NCBI RefSeq assembly: GCF_900156475.1
Contig: NZ_FTNR01000013.1
Span: 1 to 64,000 of the forward strand
Length of the DNA: 64,000 nt
Reading direction: 5' to 3'
DNA from: Natronorubrum thiooxidans
Lineage (GTDB): Archaea; Halobacteriota; Halobacteria; Halobacteriales; Natrialbaceae
Each line of letters opens with the position of its first letter. Position 1 is the stretch's first letter. The notes below the pieces were generated by a model. It searched no databases, had not been told where the DNA came from, and was given only the letters and a program-made list of their open reading frames with translations. This document shows, piece by piece, positions 45,871 through 55,542 of the stretch. A program made the translations under genes and the position numbers.

Positions 45871-46296
45871 ATGGATCCGCCTAAAATGAGCTCAGCTGTT
45901 CTTTTCGGCCTGGTTACAATGATCGCGTGGTCGTTGTGGATGGCCTTTGGTAATGCTGCATCGGAGTCGATTGATCCGCGGACTGCTGCCGCGATTTCGT
46001 ATCTCGTCGCAACACCGATTGCGATCGGATTCGTCCTCGTCTCGGATGCATCGCTCGTCGTTACTGCAAGAGGCGGGCTGCTCGCTGCCGTAGCTGGGTT
46101 GTTCACTGCAATCGGCTTCATTGCGACATACGCCGGGCTCTCTACGGGATCGACGACAGTCGTCTCCGCTCTCGGTGCGATGTATTTCGTCATGGCAGCC
46201 ATCATCGGAATGGTCGTTTTTGGAGACGAGGTGACGATGACGAGACTCGCCGGAATTGTGTTTGCAGCTATCGGTGTCACCTTGATCATCCGATGA
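45871..46296 (+). CDS. EamA/DMT-type small membrane transporter
   Basis: 141 residues, a single EamA repeat with about five membrane helices (AVLFGLVTMIAWSLWMAFGN at the start, GVTLIIR at the end), half the size of typical ten-helix DMT carriers; it probably works as a dimer. Substrate unknown; exported or imported amino acids or amines are common in this superfamily. Either ATG at 45871 or the one at 45886 (MSSAVLFG) may be used. It sits between glyA and the BCCT carrier and converges with the latter. Confidence 0.8.
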   Translation: MDPPKMSSAVLFGLVTMIAWSLWMAFGNAASESIDPRTAAAISYLVATPIAIGFVLVSDASLVVTARGGLLAAVAGLFTAIGFIATYAGLSTGSTTVVSALGAMYFVMAAIIGMVVFGDEVTMTRLAGIVFAAIGVTLIIR

Positions 46297-46436
46297 ACAA
46301 CCCATGGGTCAGGCTATTCAGAGGTCTGCTGTACCGAGTTACCGCCAACCTCCAGGGACGGGGTTGGTGATCGGCGGTCAGTGACGACAGCAATCCGTAT
46401 CAGGGGACGTAGCCTCAAAAACACGATCCAGGGAGA

Positions 46437-48071
46437 TTAGTCGTCAGATGAATCGACAGTATCTCGTTCGGACGAATCGATCTCGAGAGAGGGGAGTGAA
46501 GCGTCGTCTTCGTCACGGAGGAACAACGGCTGAAGATCGCCGAAGGAAACGACCATCGCCGCAACAGCAAGCAAGACGATTACAGCGAACGGACCGCCGG
46601 TGATGATCGCAGCCTGTTGGAGGGCATCGACACCGCCGGTCACCATCAGCAGCGATGCGAGTGCGCCAATAAGGAATCCCCAGATGACACGGTTGATCGT
46701 CGAAGGCTCTTCGGAGCCACCAGTTGTAAGCATTCCGAGTGCCAGCGTTGAGGAGTCAGCCGACGTGACGAGGAAGGTCGTCACGAGCACGAGAAACAGG
46801 ACTGTCAGGAAGATGCCGAGCGGCAACGCCTCGAACAGCGGGTATCCGGAGCCGGCCTCGCCAAGCTCTCCGATAACGGACAGGATATCAGCCTGGCCGG
46901 TGTTCTGCAGGAAGATTGCCGATCCACCCATGGTGGCGAACCAGGGGATTGTGACGCCAGTTGACGCAAGCACGCCCGTGGCAGCGACCTGTCTAACCGT
47001 TCGACCGCGCGAAATACGAGCGATGAAGAGCCCGACGAACGGCGTCCAAGAAAACCACCAGGCCCAGTAGAAGACCGTCCAGCCACCGACCCACTCAGAG
47101 ACATCGCCACCGGCAGTCTCCGCAGATCCGGTGTAGAAGCTCATCGTGACGAACTGGTTGACGTACGCGCCGAACGCCTCTGTTCCGACGGACATGATGT
47201 ACGTCGTCGGACCCAGTACGAACGTCACGACAGTCAACAGGGCAAACAGGACCATGTTGAAATACGAGATTCGACGAATACCCTTTTTGATGCCGAGCGC
47301 AACCGAGAGCGTGAATGCGACGGTCAGACCGGTAATCACGAATATGGTCCCGAAATCACCGACGCTCGCGCCGGTCGTCCACTCGACACCGACGAGGAAT
47401 TGACTGCCGACCAGCCCCACCGTGGTCGCGACACCGCCGATAGTCCCAAAGACAGCGAGACTGTCAATAAGCTTCGCAAGCGGACTGTCGAGGTTATCTA
47501 ATCCGACCCAGGGAGCGATAATGGTCGAAATTCGTAATGGTGCGTCGTACCGGTGCGCATAGTACGCGATCGGCAACGCCATCACCACGAAGGCTGTCCA
47601 CGCGGAGATCCCCCAGTGGAAGAACGTGTACTGGATCGCACCGGCGGCTGCTGCCGCCGACTGCGACTCCGCGCCAATCAATGGAGGAGTCGTATCGTAG
47701 TGGAAGACAGCCTCAGCAGGCCCCCAAAAGACGATCCCAGCCGCGATACCCGCCGAGTACAGCATCGAGAAGTACGCGGGAAACGAAAACTCGGGTGTCT
47801 CATCCTCGGCACCGAGCTTGATGTTCCCCCACGGGCCGAAAATCAAGAACGCAACGAACACCACAGCCAAGAACATCACGAGCAGATACCACCATCCTGC
47901 TGCAGTCCACAGGAAGTCGTTCACACCGCTCATATATCCCGAAGCGGTTTCGGGTCTCAGGATGAACGCGAGCACTGCTGCTGTAGCGACGACGACGCCG
48001 ATCACGAACACCGGGGTATCGAGTTCGTCAGTAAATCGTCCGATCGGACCGTTGTGTTCTGATTTGGACAT
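46437..48071 (-). CDS. BCCT-family (betaine/carnitine/choline) transporter
   Basis: 544 residues with 12 membrane helices. The BCCT hallmark is VFYWAWWFSWTPFVGLFIAR, with the tryptophan-rich substrate site, and the glycine-rich unwound helix is near AGIAAGIVFWGPAEAVFHYD. The acidic C-terminal tail (EDDASLPSLEIDSSERDTVD) is cytoplasmic. Members take up glycine betaine, choline or carnitine with Na+ or H+. In haloarchaea these serve osmotic protection, but here the neighbours are betaine-degrading genes, so import of a quaternary amine as food is likely too. Own promoter; the 287-bp upstream gap 48072-48358 holds no gene. Confidence 0.93.
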   Translation of the reverse strand: MSKSEHNGPIGRFTDELDTPVFVIGVVVATAAVLAFILRPETASGYMSGVNDFLWTAAGWWYLLVMFLAVVFVAFLIFGPWGNIKLGAEDETPEFSFPAYFSMLYSAGIAAGIVFWGPAEAVFHYDTTPPLIGAESQSAAAAAGAIQYTFFHWGISAWTAFVVMALPIAYYAHRYDAPLRISTIIAPWVGLDNLDSPLAKLIDSLAVFGTIGGVATTVGLVGSQFLVGVEWTTGASVGDFGTIFVITGLTVAFTLSVALGIKKGIRRISYFNMVLFALLTVVTFVLGPTTYIMSVGTEAFGAYVNQFVTMSFYTGSAETAGGDVSEWVGGWTVFYWAWWFSWTPFVGLFIARISRGRTVRQVAATGVLASTGVTIPWFATMGGSAIFLQNTGQADILSVIGELGEAGSGYPLFEALPLGIFLTVLFLVLVTTFLVTSADSSTLALGMLTTGGSEEPSTINRVIWGFLIGALASLLMVTGGVDALQQAAIITGGPFAVIVLLAVAAMVVSFGDLQPLFLRDEDDASLPSLEIDSSERDTVDSSDD

Positions 48072-48358
48072 CCGTGATCACCGTTCTCCCGCAACTCGTA
48101 TTACTCGCTGCTGATGGGCAGTACTGTGTGCCCACCAGTCAAATAGTTCATTTGACGAGCATTCGTCCATGTTTTCGACTCTTTGTCTCGCTGTTCGCTC
48201 TTTCACACCAGACATTGTTAGTTACTGCCTCTCATGGTCCATTTCCGTTATCGATTATAAATCTACTCCTTATTCTATTATCCAACACGTTTGAGAGACT
48301 AGAGAACCCATCGGTCGACCGACAGGGGAGCAATTTCCACTACACATAATGTAGCTGA

Positions 48359-49603
48359 TTACTTGCGATTGACGTCCTCGACCGAGTACCCCTCAGATTC
48401 GATCGCTTGAATGATCGATGCAGCGTGTTCGGCACCACTCGTCTCGATCTGGAATACCAGATACGCTTCACCGACAGTGAGATCTTCGACTGCGCGATCG
48501 TGGCGGACAGTCTGAATGTTGGCGCCGTGGTCGGCGATGATTCCCGAGATTTCATCCATTTTCCCCGGCATATCATCGATTTTCACGCGGAGACGGAGGA
48601 TCTGCCCTCGTTCCGTCAGTGCGTGAATGAGAACTGTCTGTAGCATTGTCATATCGAGGTTCCCCCCGCAAAGAAGCGGCATGACTACCTCGCCGCGTAC
48701 GTCTAGATCGTCGCTCAGGATCGCCGCGACCGACGATGCGGCCGCACCTTCGACGACCTGCTTTGCCCGCTCGAGCAACAGCAATATCGCATTCGCAATC
48801 TGAGCGTCGCTAACAGTGACGACCTCGTCGACGTGTCGCTCGATGAGATTCAGTGTCAGATCGGAGATCCCGCCAGTCGCGATCCCGTCCGCGATGGTGT
48901 CGACGGTCTCGAGCGTGACCGGAATCCCCTTGGCGAGACTCTCGTGGACGGTTGCGGCGCCCTCGGCCTGAACTCCGACAACGCGTGTCTCCGGGGAGAG
49001 ATGATCGAGCGCGGTCGCAATGCCGCTGATCAGCCCTCCACCACCGATCGGAACGACGACGGTATCGACGTCGGAACAGTCCTCGTGCATCTCGATACCG
49101 AGTGTTCCCTGCCCGGCAACGATGTGTGGATCGTCGTACGCGTGAACGAATTCGACGTCCTGCTCAGCCGCGTAGGACTGTGCATACTCCATCGCTTCTT
49201 GGAAATCCTGCCCAACCAGTTCGACCGTCGCGCCGTAGCTCCGCGTCGCGTCGATCTTCGCCTGCGGGGCGTGTTTCGGCATAACGATCGTCGAGTCCGC
49301 ACCACAGTTCGTCGCCGCGAGTGCGACACCCTGTGCGTGGTTGCCCGCACTGGCGGCGACGAACTCGTCTGCGCCGTTATCGACCGCCTGACAGATCTTG
49401 TTGTACGCCCCTCTCGTCTTGAACGAGCCAGTCCACTGGAGGTGTTCCATCTTCAGGTACACCTCCGCGTCGACCATCTCGCCAAGCGACGTACTCTGCT
49501 CGATCGGCGTTCGCTTGACGACCGTCTCGTCAGTGAGTCGTTCTCGTGCCTGTGCGATATCGTCGTACTGTATCAACGGATCTCGTTCCTGTGATTCGCT
49601 CAT
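48359..49603 (-). CDS. ilvA: Threonine/serine ammonia-lyase with ACT domain
   Basis: 414 residues from MSESQERDPLIQYDDI. The PLP lysine is Lys62 in WTGSFKTRGAYNK, the substrate loop ASAGNHAQGVAL and the phosphate loop VVVPIGGGGLISGIATAL. A C-terminal ACT domain starts near 330 (LRLRVKIDDMPGKMDEISGI) and would bind a regulatory amino acid. Biosynthetic threonine deaminase and catabolic serine/threonine dehydratase look alike. It starts 31 bp after the dimethylglycine-dehydrogenase-like gene on the same strand, so the operon suggests a catabolic role, serine to pyruvate and ammonia. Confidence 0.9.
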   Translation of the reverse strand: MSESQERDPLIQYDDIAQARERLTDETVVKRTPIEQSTSLGEMVDAEVYLKMEHLQWTGSFKTRGAYNKICQAVDNGADEFVAASAGNHAQGVALAATNCGADSTIVMPKHAPQAKIDATRSYGATVELVGQDFQEAMEYAQSYAAEQDVEFVHAYDDPHIVAGQGTLGIEMHEDCSDVDTVVVPIGGGGLISGIATALDHLSPETRVVGVQAEGAATVHESLAKGIPVTLETVDTIADGIATGGISDLTLNLIERHVDEVVTVSDAQIANAILLLLERAKQVVEGAAASSVAAILSDDLDVRGEVVMPLLCGGNLDMTMLQTVLIHALTERGQILRLRVKIDDMPGKMDEISGIIADHGANIQTVRHDRAVEDLTVGEAYLVFQIETSGAEHAASIIQAIESEGYSVEDVNRK

Positions 49604-49634
49604 AGCCGGAATTGTGTTCGCGAAGCGCCACTCG

Positions 49635-52187
49635 TTACCGAATGATCTTGTCTCGACCGGGGTCGAACAGCGGTTCGTCACGAACTGTTGCGTCGTAGGT
49701 CGTCCCTTCACACTCGATCTGAACCGACGTTCCGGCGTCGGCGTACTCACTCGGCAGGTACGTGTAGGCGATCGACTTCTCGATACTGTAGCCGTAGTCG
49801 CCAGCCTGCACGTATCCCACAGCCTTGCCGTCCTTGTGGACCGGCCGTCCACCCAACATGACGTCAGTCGACTCATCGAGAGTCAGACAGGCAACCCGGG
49901 TATCGACTCCCGACTCTTTGGCTTCAACCAGCGCGTCTTTTCCGATGAAATCGGTGTCTAAATCGACTGCAAACGGCACTCCAGCGGCGAGCGGAGTGAC
50001 ATCGGTATCGATATCCGTCCCCCACAGCCGGAACCCTTTCTCGAGGCGCATCGACTCGAGGGCGCCGCTGCCCATCGGTCTGACGTCGAGATCCTGTCCG
50101 GCTTCCCACAGCGTGGTCCAGAGTTTCTGGCCGTACTCCGAGGGTGCCCACAGCTCCCAGCCGAGTTCGCCAACGTACGATACTTGAAGCGCGATCACGG
50201 GGACATCGCCAACGTAGAGGCGCTTACAGCTGAAATACGGGAAGTCATCGTTGGAGACAGCAGCGTCAGTGACACGCTGAAGCAGCAGTCGCGACTTCGG
50301 GCCCCACAGGCCGACAGTACACTTTGCTGATTCCTCGACCGTGATGGAAACGGTTTCGGGTGCGTGATTCTCGATCCAGGAGCCGTGAATGCCCGGTGAG
50401 TTACCGCCACCGGTCGTCACCATGTACTCGGTCTCGTCGAGTCGAGCAACGGTGAGGTCGGCAAGGACGGTTCCACCCTCGTTCAGCAATGTAGTGTAAC
50501 GCACCTGGCCGACGTCGATGTCCATGTCGTTGCTACAGATTCGCTGGAGGAACTGGCCGGCATCGTCGCCCTCAACCATAATTGAACTGAACGTCGTCAT
50601 ATCGAACATAGAGACGTTCTCGCGAGTGTGGAGATGTTCGGCTCCCTCAATCGGGGATCGGTTGACTGACTGCCAGCCGTCTTGCTCGGGGATCCGGTCC
50701 TCGTATCTCGAGACAAGGTCGGCGTTGTGTTCGTACCACTGCGGAACCTCCCAGCCGCCGCGCTGATAGAACTCCGCGCCGAGTTCTTGCTGGTGCTGGT
50801 AGAACGGACTGACACGGAGGCCACGATGGTCATCCGGTTGCCACCGCGGTTCGACAATGCTGTAGACCTGCTGGTATCGCAGGCCGCCACGATCGGTAAA
50901 GTACTCGGGACTGCCGGCGTGTGGCTCGAACCGGTTGACGTGGATCCCGCTCGTGTCGACTGGCCCGGACGGAAGCCGTGGGACGCCATTTTCTATCCAC
51001 TCCGCGAGGATTTTCCCGTAGCCGCCGGAGTGTGTCCACCAGATTGCGAGTCCGGTCCAGAGCCCATCGATTGCCGCTGTCTCGCCGATAACCGGCATCC
51101 CGTCAGGAGTGTAGACGAAGATACCGTTCTCGGTGACGCGGAACGCTTTCCCTTCGGTCGCAGGAAGCAGTTCGTCGAACGCCTGCTGTGGCGACTTGTC
51201 GCGGTTCGGGTGTGTCGCCTGTGTCCAGTGTTTTTTGGTAAAGCTGTGGACCGACGCCTGACTCTCGTCGCTGTTCGTCCCCATCTCGTTCGGATCGACG
51301 ACCAGCGGCTCGTGATTGTACGAACCCAGTCCGTAGCCGTCGCCGTGGGTCCGGAAGTACAGCGAGTTGTCCTGGTCGCGACCAACTGGCCGATCAGGGG
51401 ACTGGGCCATGAACTCGGTTATCTGTCGGTCACCAGGCACCTCGAGGCCGGCAGTAGCATCACCGATCGTGTGCTCGTTACCCTGGAGTTCCTCGAGCGG
51501 TTCGGTGACGGTGTACTGGTGCTCAACCGGTGTGATCGGCAGGTCGATCCCGGCCATCTGGCCGGTCTGGTACGCCCAGTTGTTCGTCGCGAGCACGCAC
51601 CGCTCACACTCGATACGCCCGTTGTCGGTGACGACCGCCTGTACCTCACCGCCGTTTGACTCGATATCAGTGACTTCCGTGTGCCCGAAAAACCGAGCTG
51701 GTGACGTCTGCATATACCACTGGAGCGCGTCTGTACCAGCCACTTGACCGTCGGTCGGGGAGTAGTAGCCGCCTAAAATTTCGTCTTCGTTGACCAGCGG
51801 GAGGCGGTCGACGACTTCCGCTGGATCGAGAAGTTGGGGCTCCGGAAGGCCGTACGAGGTGGCCCACTCGACGCGACGCTGGAGGAAGTCCATTCGTGCG
51901 TCCGATCGGGCGAGTTCGATTCCGCCGACTTCAGTATAGACGCCCGCATCTTTCAATAGCCGACTCGTGTAATGGGCTGTCTTCGTTTGAATCTTCGATG
52001 GCGACGTCTGGAACATGATCCCTGGCGCGTGCGTCGACGATCCGCCCGTCACTGGAATCGGTCCCTGATCGACGACGACGACGTCTTCGGCACCGAGTTC
52101 CGTCAGATGATAGGCAACGCTACACCCGACGGCCCCGGCACCGATAATCACTGTCTCGGCTCGAGAGGGGAGACTCTCTGTGGACAT
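49635..52187 (-). CDS. Dimethylglycine/sarcosine dehydrogenase-like FAD-folate enzyme (paralogue 1)
   Basis: 850 residues from MSTESLPSRAETVI. The FAD domain (about 10-370) starts TVIIGAGAVGCSVAYHL and has VTGGSSTHAPGIMFQT, where the His matches the covalent FAD attachment His of the family. A middle FAO-type linker is followed by a GcvT-like folate domain (about 430-840) with NVSMFDMTTFSSIMVEGDDA and ELGWELWAPSEYGQKLW. It would demethylate dimethylglycine or sarcosine, transferring the methyl as methylene-THF. Same operon as the dehydratase 31 bp downstream. It is about as long as the second copy at 52665 but only moderately similar to it, suggesting different substrates. Confidence 0.88.
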   Translation of the reverse strand: MSTESLPSRAETVIIGAGAVGCSVAYHLTELGAEDVVVVDQGPIPVTGGSSTHAPGIMFQTSPSKIQTKTAHYTSRLLKDAGVYTEVGGIELARSDARMDFLQRRVEWATSYGLPEPQLLDPAEVVDRLPLVNEDEILGGYYSPTDGQVAGTDALQWYMQTSPARFFGHTEVTDIESNGGEVQAVVTDNGRIECERCVLATNNWAYQTGQMAGIDLPITPVEHQYTVTEPLEELQGNEHTIGDATAGLEVPGDRQITEFMAQSPDRPVGRDQDNSLYFRTHGDGYGLGSYNHEPLVVDPNEMGTNSDESQASVHSFTKKHWTQATHPNRDKSPQQAFDELLPATEGKAFRVTENGIFVYTPDGMPVIGETAAIDGLWTGLAIWWTHSGGYGKILAEWIENGVPRLPSGPVDTSGIHVNRFEPHAGSPEYFTDRGGLRYQQVYSIVEPRWQPDDHRGLRVSPFYQHQQELGAEFYQRGGWEVPQWYEHNADLVSRYEDRIPEQDGWQSVNRSPIEGAEHLHTRENVSMFDMTTFSSIMVEGDDAGQFLQRICSNDMDIDVGQVRYTTLLNEGGTVLADLTVARLDETEYMVTTGGGNSPGIHGSWIENHAPETVSITVEESAKCTVGLWGPKSRLLLQRVTDAAVSNDDFPYFSCKRLYVGDVPVIALQVSYVGELGWELWAPSEYGQKLWTTLWEAGQDLDVRPMGSGALESMRLEKGFRLWGTDIDTDVTPLAAGVPFAVDLDTDFIGKDALVEAKESGVDTRVACLTLDESTDVMLGGRPVHKDGKAVGYVQAGDYGYSIEKSIAYTYLPSEYADAGTSVQIECEGTTYDATVRDEPLFDPGRDKIIR

Positions 52188-52664
52188 GTAACACACACCA
52201 GTGGCACGGTCGGTCTGATAAGTGCACCGGTCATTTAATATAGACGCCGTGAACGGCTCGCAGATCGGGCGATCGACGGCACATACCGAAACTGTGTCGT
52301 GTCCACAAAATGTATGTATTGTTATGGGTTTTGCGAGTCGTGTCGACGACGATCTTTCCCGAGCGTGGTTACCTCGCTCTCACCGGTTAAGAGAGCGAGA
52401 CTGTGACGTCTTCCTGTAGGCTCGCAGCTTTGATTGTGTTGTAGAGAACATCGTGAGTGAGCGGAGATAGCGCCCGGAACCGGCGTGATCACGTCGGCGT
52501 TTCGTTTGGCGCTGCCTCACAGCGGTCACGAGTAGACGCTTTCGGGGGCACTGACGAGAGTAATGGACAGCAACAGTCAACGAATAGCCTCGGCTCGACT
52601 AGTCACTGAACGTAAACGACGTGGACGTGTAATGAAAAGATCGTGCTACGGTTGCCGGAGGTGA
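52188..52664. other. 477-bp gap between the two dehydrogenase paralogues
   Basis: No intact gene. A leftward peptide ending in DVLYNTIKAASLQEDVTVSL (stop at 52387) looks protein-like but is isolated, with stops close upstream; it may be the tail of a decayed gene. A repeat word shared with 43714 lies at 52563-52579. TATA-like TATATTAAAT is about 50 bp from the first paralogue's start. Confidence 0.4.
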
Positions 52665-55262
52665 CTACGACAGGACGCGTTCGCGCTCGGGATCGTACAG
52701 CGGTTCGTCACGGGCCGTCGCCGTGTATCGCTCACCCTCGTGGAGGATCTCGAGTTTAGTCCCCGGCTCGGCGTACTCGGGTGGGAGGTATGCGTAGGCG
52801 ACACAGGAGCCGACGGCGTAGCCGTACTCGGCGCTGTGGACGTAGCCAAGCGTCTCGTCACCGTCGAGAACGGGTCGATCTTTGAAGACGACCGCCTCCT
52901 CGTCGTCGAGCGTCAGGCAGGCGACGTTGTGGCTGATCCGGTCGCCGTCAGCAGCCGCAACGACTGCTTCCTTGCCGATGAAGTCGGTCTCGAGGTCGAC
53001 GGCGAAGCTCAAGCCGGCTTCGTATGGGTTGTGTTCGGTATGGAGGTCCTCACCCCACAGTCGGAAGCCCTTCTCGAGGCGCAGGGAGTCAAGCGCCCCG
53101 TTGCCGTACGGTCTGAGGTCGTACTCCTGTCCGGCCTCCCAGAGGTGTTCCCAAAGCCGTTCGCCGTACTCGCTTGGCGTGTACAGTTCCCAGCCGAGTT
53201 CACCCGCATAGGAGACACGAAGTGCGGTAACCGGAACGTTCTCGATGAAGATCTCCTGTGCGGAGAAGTATGGAAACGCGTCGTTCGAGAGGTCGGCTCG
53301 AGTGACCTTCTCTAAGACCTTCCGGGCCTTTGGCCCCGTGAGGACGAACGACGAGAGGTTCGATGTGACGTCCCGGACCACGACGTCGTCGGGTGCATGC
53401 TGGCTGATCCACGCAAGGTGGTTCTGTCCGACGTCACGCCCAGTTGTCAACACCAGGTATCTGTCGTCGTCAACGCGCGTGACAGTGATGTCGGCGCGAA
53501 CGCCACCGTTCTCGTTGCACATGAGCGTGTAGCGAACCTGACCGACGTCGATGTCCATGTCGTTCGTACACAGGTACTGGATGAACTCATCAGCGCCCTG
53601 GCCACTGATTTCCATCTTGTTGAACGAGGTCATGTCGTGAAGGCCGACGGCGTTGCGCACGTGCATGGCCTCAGCGCCTTCGATCGGCGACCAGTACTTC
53701 GCCTCCCAGCCATCGCGATCAGGGATCTGCTCGCCGTATTTCGCCAGAAGATCCGCGTTCGAATCGAACCAGTGGGCTTCCTCCCAGCCGGCTTCCGCCC
53801 ACAGTTCGGCGTCGAGCTCTTTTAATGTGTGATAGATCGAGCTCCGGCGGATGTCGCGCTGGTGGTCCGTCCAGGTCCACTTGGGATGGACGATGTTGTA
53901 GACGATCCGGTACTCTTCACCCCCAATATCGCGAGCGAAGTCCCAGCTCCCCTCGTGGGGCTGAAAGCGGTTGACGTTACAGTGTGAGAGGTCGATCGGT
54001 CCGTCTGGGAGCCGTGGCGCATCGTTTTCCATCCATTCGGCGAGGGCTTTCCCTGCGCCGCCAGCGTGGGTCACCCAGATCGCTGCCGCCGACCAGAGCC
54101 CGTCGTACTCCGCGACGGGCCCCATTATAGGCAGCCCGTTCGGGGACTCCGAGAACATCCCGTTGAACTTGTGCTCGAGTTCTTTCTCCGCCGTCGCAGG
54201 TAGCAGTTCGTCGCTGGCCTGTCGCGGTGCTTTCTCCGGGCGGTCGGGGTGGGTCGGGTTGTCCATATGGTAGTCGGAGAACTCGTGGACCGACCCCTGT
54301 TCACCATCCTCGTCGTTGCCGCCAAGCTCCTGTGGATCCGGAACGATCGACTCGTGGTTATACGAGCCGATTCCGTACGCGTCACCGTGGGTCCGGAAGT
54401 ACATCGCATGATCCTGATCGCGGAGAATCGGTCGATCTGGGTCCGAAAGAAGCCGATCGGCTTTTTCTCCGGAGACATCCCGATAGTTCTCGTAGACCGG
54501 ATCATCGGTGACGTCCGTGTGACTCTCGGCGAGTTCCTCGAGCGGTTCGGTGATCGTGTACTGATGTTCAACCGGGGTGACCGGCAGATGGACACCGAGC
54601 TGTTCACCGAGTTGACGCGCCCAGATGTTGGTCGCGATCACGACTTCGTTACACTCGATATCGCCGTTTTTGGTGACGACCGACTGGACCTCATCGCCGT
54701 CGACTGCGACATCATCGATCCTCGTGTGTGGAACGAACCGTGCTCCCTGCTCCATCGCGGCCTCGGCCAACGCAGCACACGCCTTTACGCCCGAGACCTG
54801 GCCATCGCTTGGCGAGTAGTAGCCACCCTGGATAACATCGCTGTCGACGAGTGGCAGTTTCTCTTCGACCTCCTCCGGCGAGAGGATTTGTGGGTCCGGG
54901 ATACCCCAGGCCGTCCCTCGCTCGACGCGACGCTGGAGGTAGTCCATTCGCTCGGCAGTTCGTGCGACTTCGATGCCGCCAGTCTTGCTGTACAGTGGTT
55001 CGCCGTCATCGTCCTCGAGTTCCGAGTACAGCTTACGACTGTACATTGCGAACTTCGTGAGGACCTTGTCATCTGCCGTCTGAAACATAATCCCCGGTGC
55101 GTGGCTGGACGAGCCGCCAGTCGTGGGAAGCGGACCCTGGTCGACGACAACCACGTCGTCGCGCCCAAGTTGGGTCAGGTGGTACGCCGTGCTGCACCCG
55201 ACGATCCCAGCGCCGACGATAACCGTATCTGCTTCGGCTGGCAGACTATCGTGTGTGTTCAT
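52665..55262 (-). CDS. Dimethylglycine/sarcosine dehydrogenase-like FAD-folate enzyme (paralogue 2)
   Basis: 865 residues from MNTHDSLPAEADTV. Same domain order as the neighbour: the FAD domain begins TVIVGAGIVGCSTAYHLTQL and keeps the His in TTGGSSSHAPGIMFQT; the folate-binding C-terminal half has AVGLHDMTSFNKMEISGQGA and ELGWELYTPSEYGERLWEHL. One copy probably acts on dimethylglycine and the other on sarcosine, but which is which cannot be read. It stands alone, with an AACTATATTT box about 30 bp before its ATG. No electron-transfer flavoprotein genes are seen nearby, so electrons must go elsewhere. Confidence 0.88.
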   Translation of the reverse strand: MNTHDSLPAEADTVIVGAGIVGCSTAYHLTQLGRDDVVVVDQGPLPTTGGSSSHAPGIMFQTADDKVLTKFAMYSRKLYSELEDDDGEPLYSKTGGIEVARTAERMDYLQRRVERGTAWGIPDPQILSPEEVEEKLPLVDSDVIQGGYYSPSDGQVSGVKACAALAEAAMEQGARFVPHTRIDDVAVDGDEVQSVVTKNGDIECNEVVIATNIWARQLGEQLGVHLPVTPVEHQYTITEPLEELAESHTDVTDDPVYENYRDVSGEKADRLLSDPDRPILRDQDHAMYFRTHGDAYGIGSYNHESIVPDPQELGGNDEDGEQGSVHEFSDYHMDNPTHPDRPEKAPRQASDELLPATAEKELEHKFNGMFSESPNGLPIMGPVAEYDGLWSAAAIWVTHAGGAGKALAEWMENDAPRLPDGPIDLSHCNVNRFQPHEGSWDFARDIGGEEYRIVYNIVHPKWTWTDHQRDIRRSSIYHTLKELDAELWAEAGWEEAHWFDSNADLLAKYGEQIPDRDGWEAKYWSPIEGAEAMHVRNAVGLHDMTSFNKMEISGQGADEFIQYLCTNDMDIDVGQVRYTLMCNENGGVRADITVTRVDDDRYLVLTTGRDVGQNHLAWISQHAPDDVVVRDVTSNLSSFVLTGPKARKVLEKVTRADLSNDAFPYFSAQEIFIENVPVTALRVSYAGELGWELYTPSEYGERLWEHLWEAGQEYDLRPYGNGALDSLRLEKGFRLWGEDLHTEHNPYEAGLSFAVDLETDFIGKEAVVAAADGDRISHNVACLTLDDEEAVVFKDRPVLDGDETLGYVHSAEYGYAVGSCVAYAYLPPEYAEPGTKLEILHEGERYTATARDEPLYDPERERVLS

Positions 55263-55292
55263 AACTGACAATCCGATATCCCTGAGGCGGAC

Positions 55293-55302
55293 AAATATAG
55301 TT
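55293..55302 (-). promoter_or_regulatory. TATA-like box of paralogue 2
   Basis: Read leftward, AACTATATTT lies about 31-40 bp before the ATG at 55262, fitting a leaderless or near-leaderless transcript. Confidence 0.45.
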
Positions 55303-55396
55303 ATCGCTCACATGCATCGTTCGCAACAACATGACGGTTCTATTACTAGTAGAGTTTCGGCGGCCGAGACCGAAGATAACAGCGGAGATAAAAATA

Positions 55397-55412
55397 ACAC
55401 TGATATCATTGT
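55397..55412. promoter_or_regulatory. Palindromic site ACACTGATATCATTGT
   Basis: A 16-bp near-palindrome about 135 bp upstream of dehydrogenase paralogue 2. It differs by one base from the perfect palindrome at 38892-38907 beside the purU/fdh genes, so it may be a binding site shared by two C1-related loci. Confidence 0.35.
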
Positions 55413-55542
55413 GAAGTAGCTCGCCGATTGGGACTGAGACGCCGCTGGTGTTCGGTGGTCAATCGGTACCGCAGACCGTCTGAAGCCATCAGTCCGGCGC
55501 GAAACACGGCCCCCTACCGTAAGCGGCCCGAATCGAACCCCA

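Noticed and set aside
52387-52490. Possible gene tail in the gap between the dehydrogenase paralogues
   Set aside because: The peptide looks natural but is only about 33 codons long, with a stop close upstream and no start; not enough to call a gene.
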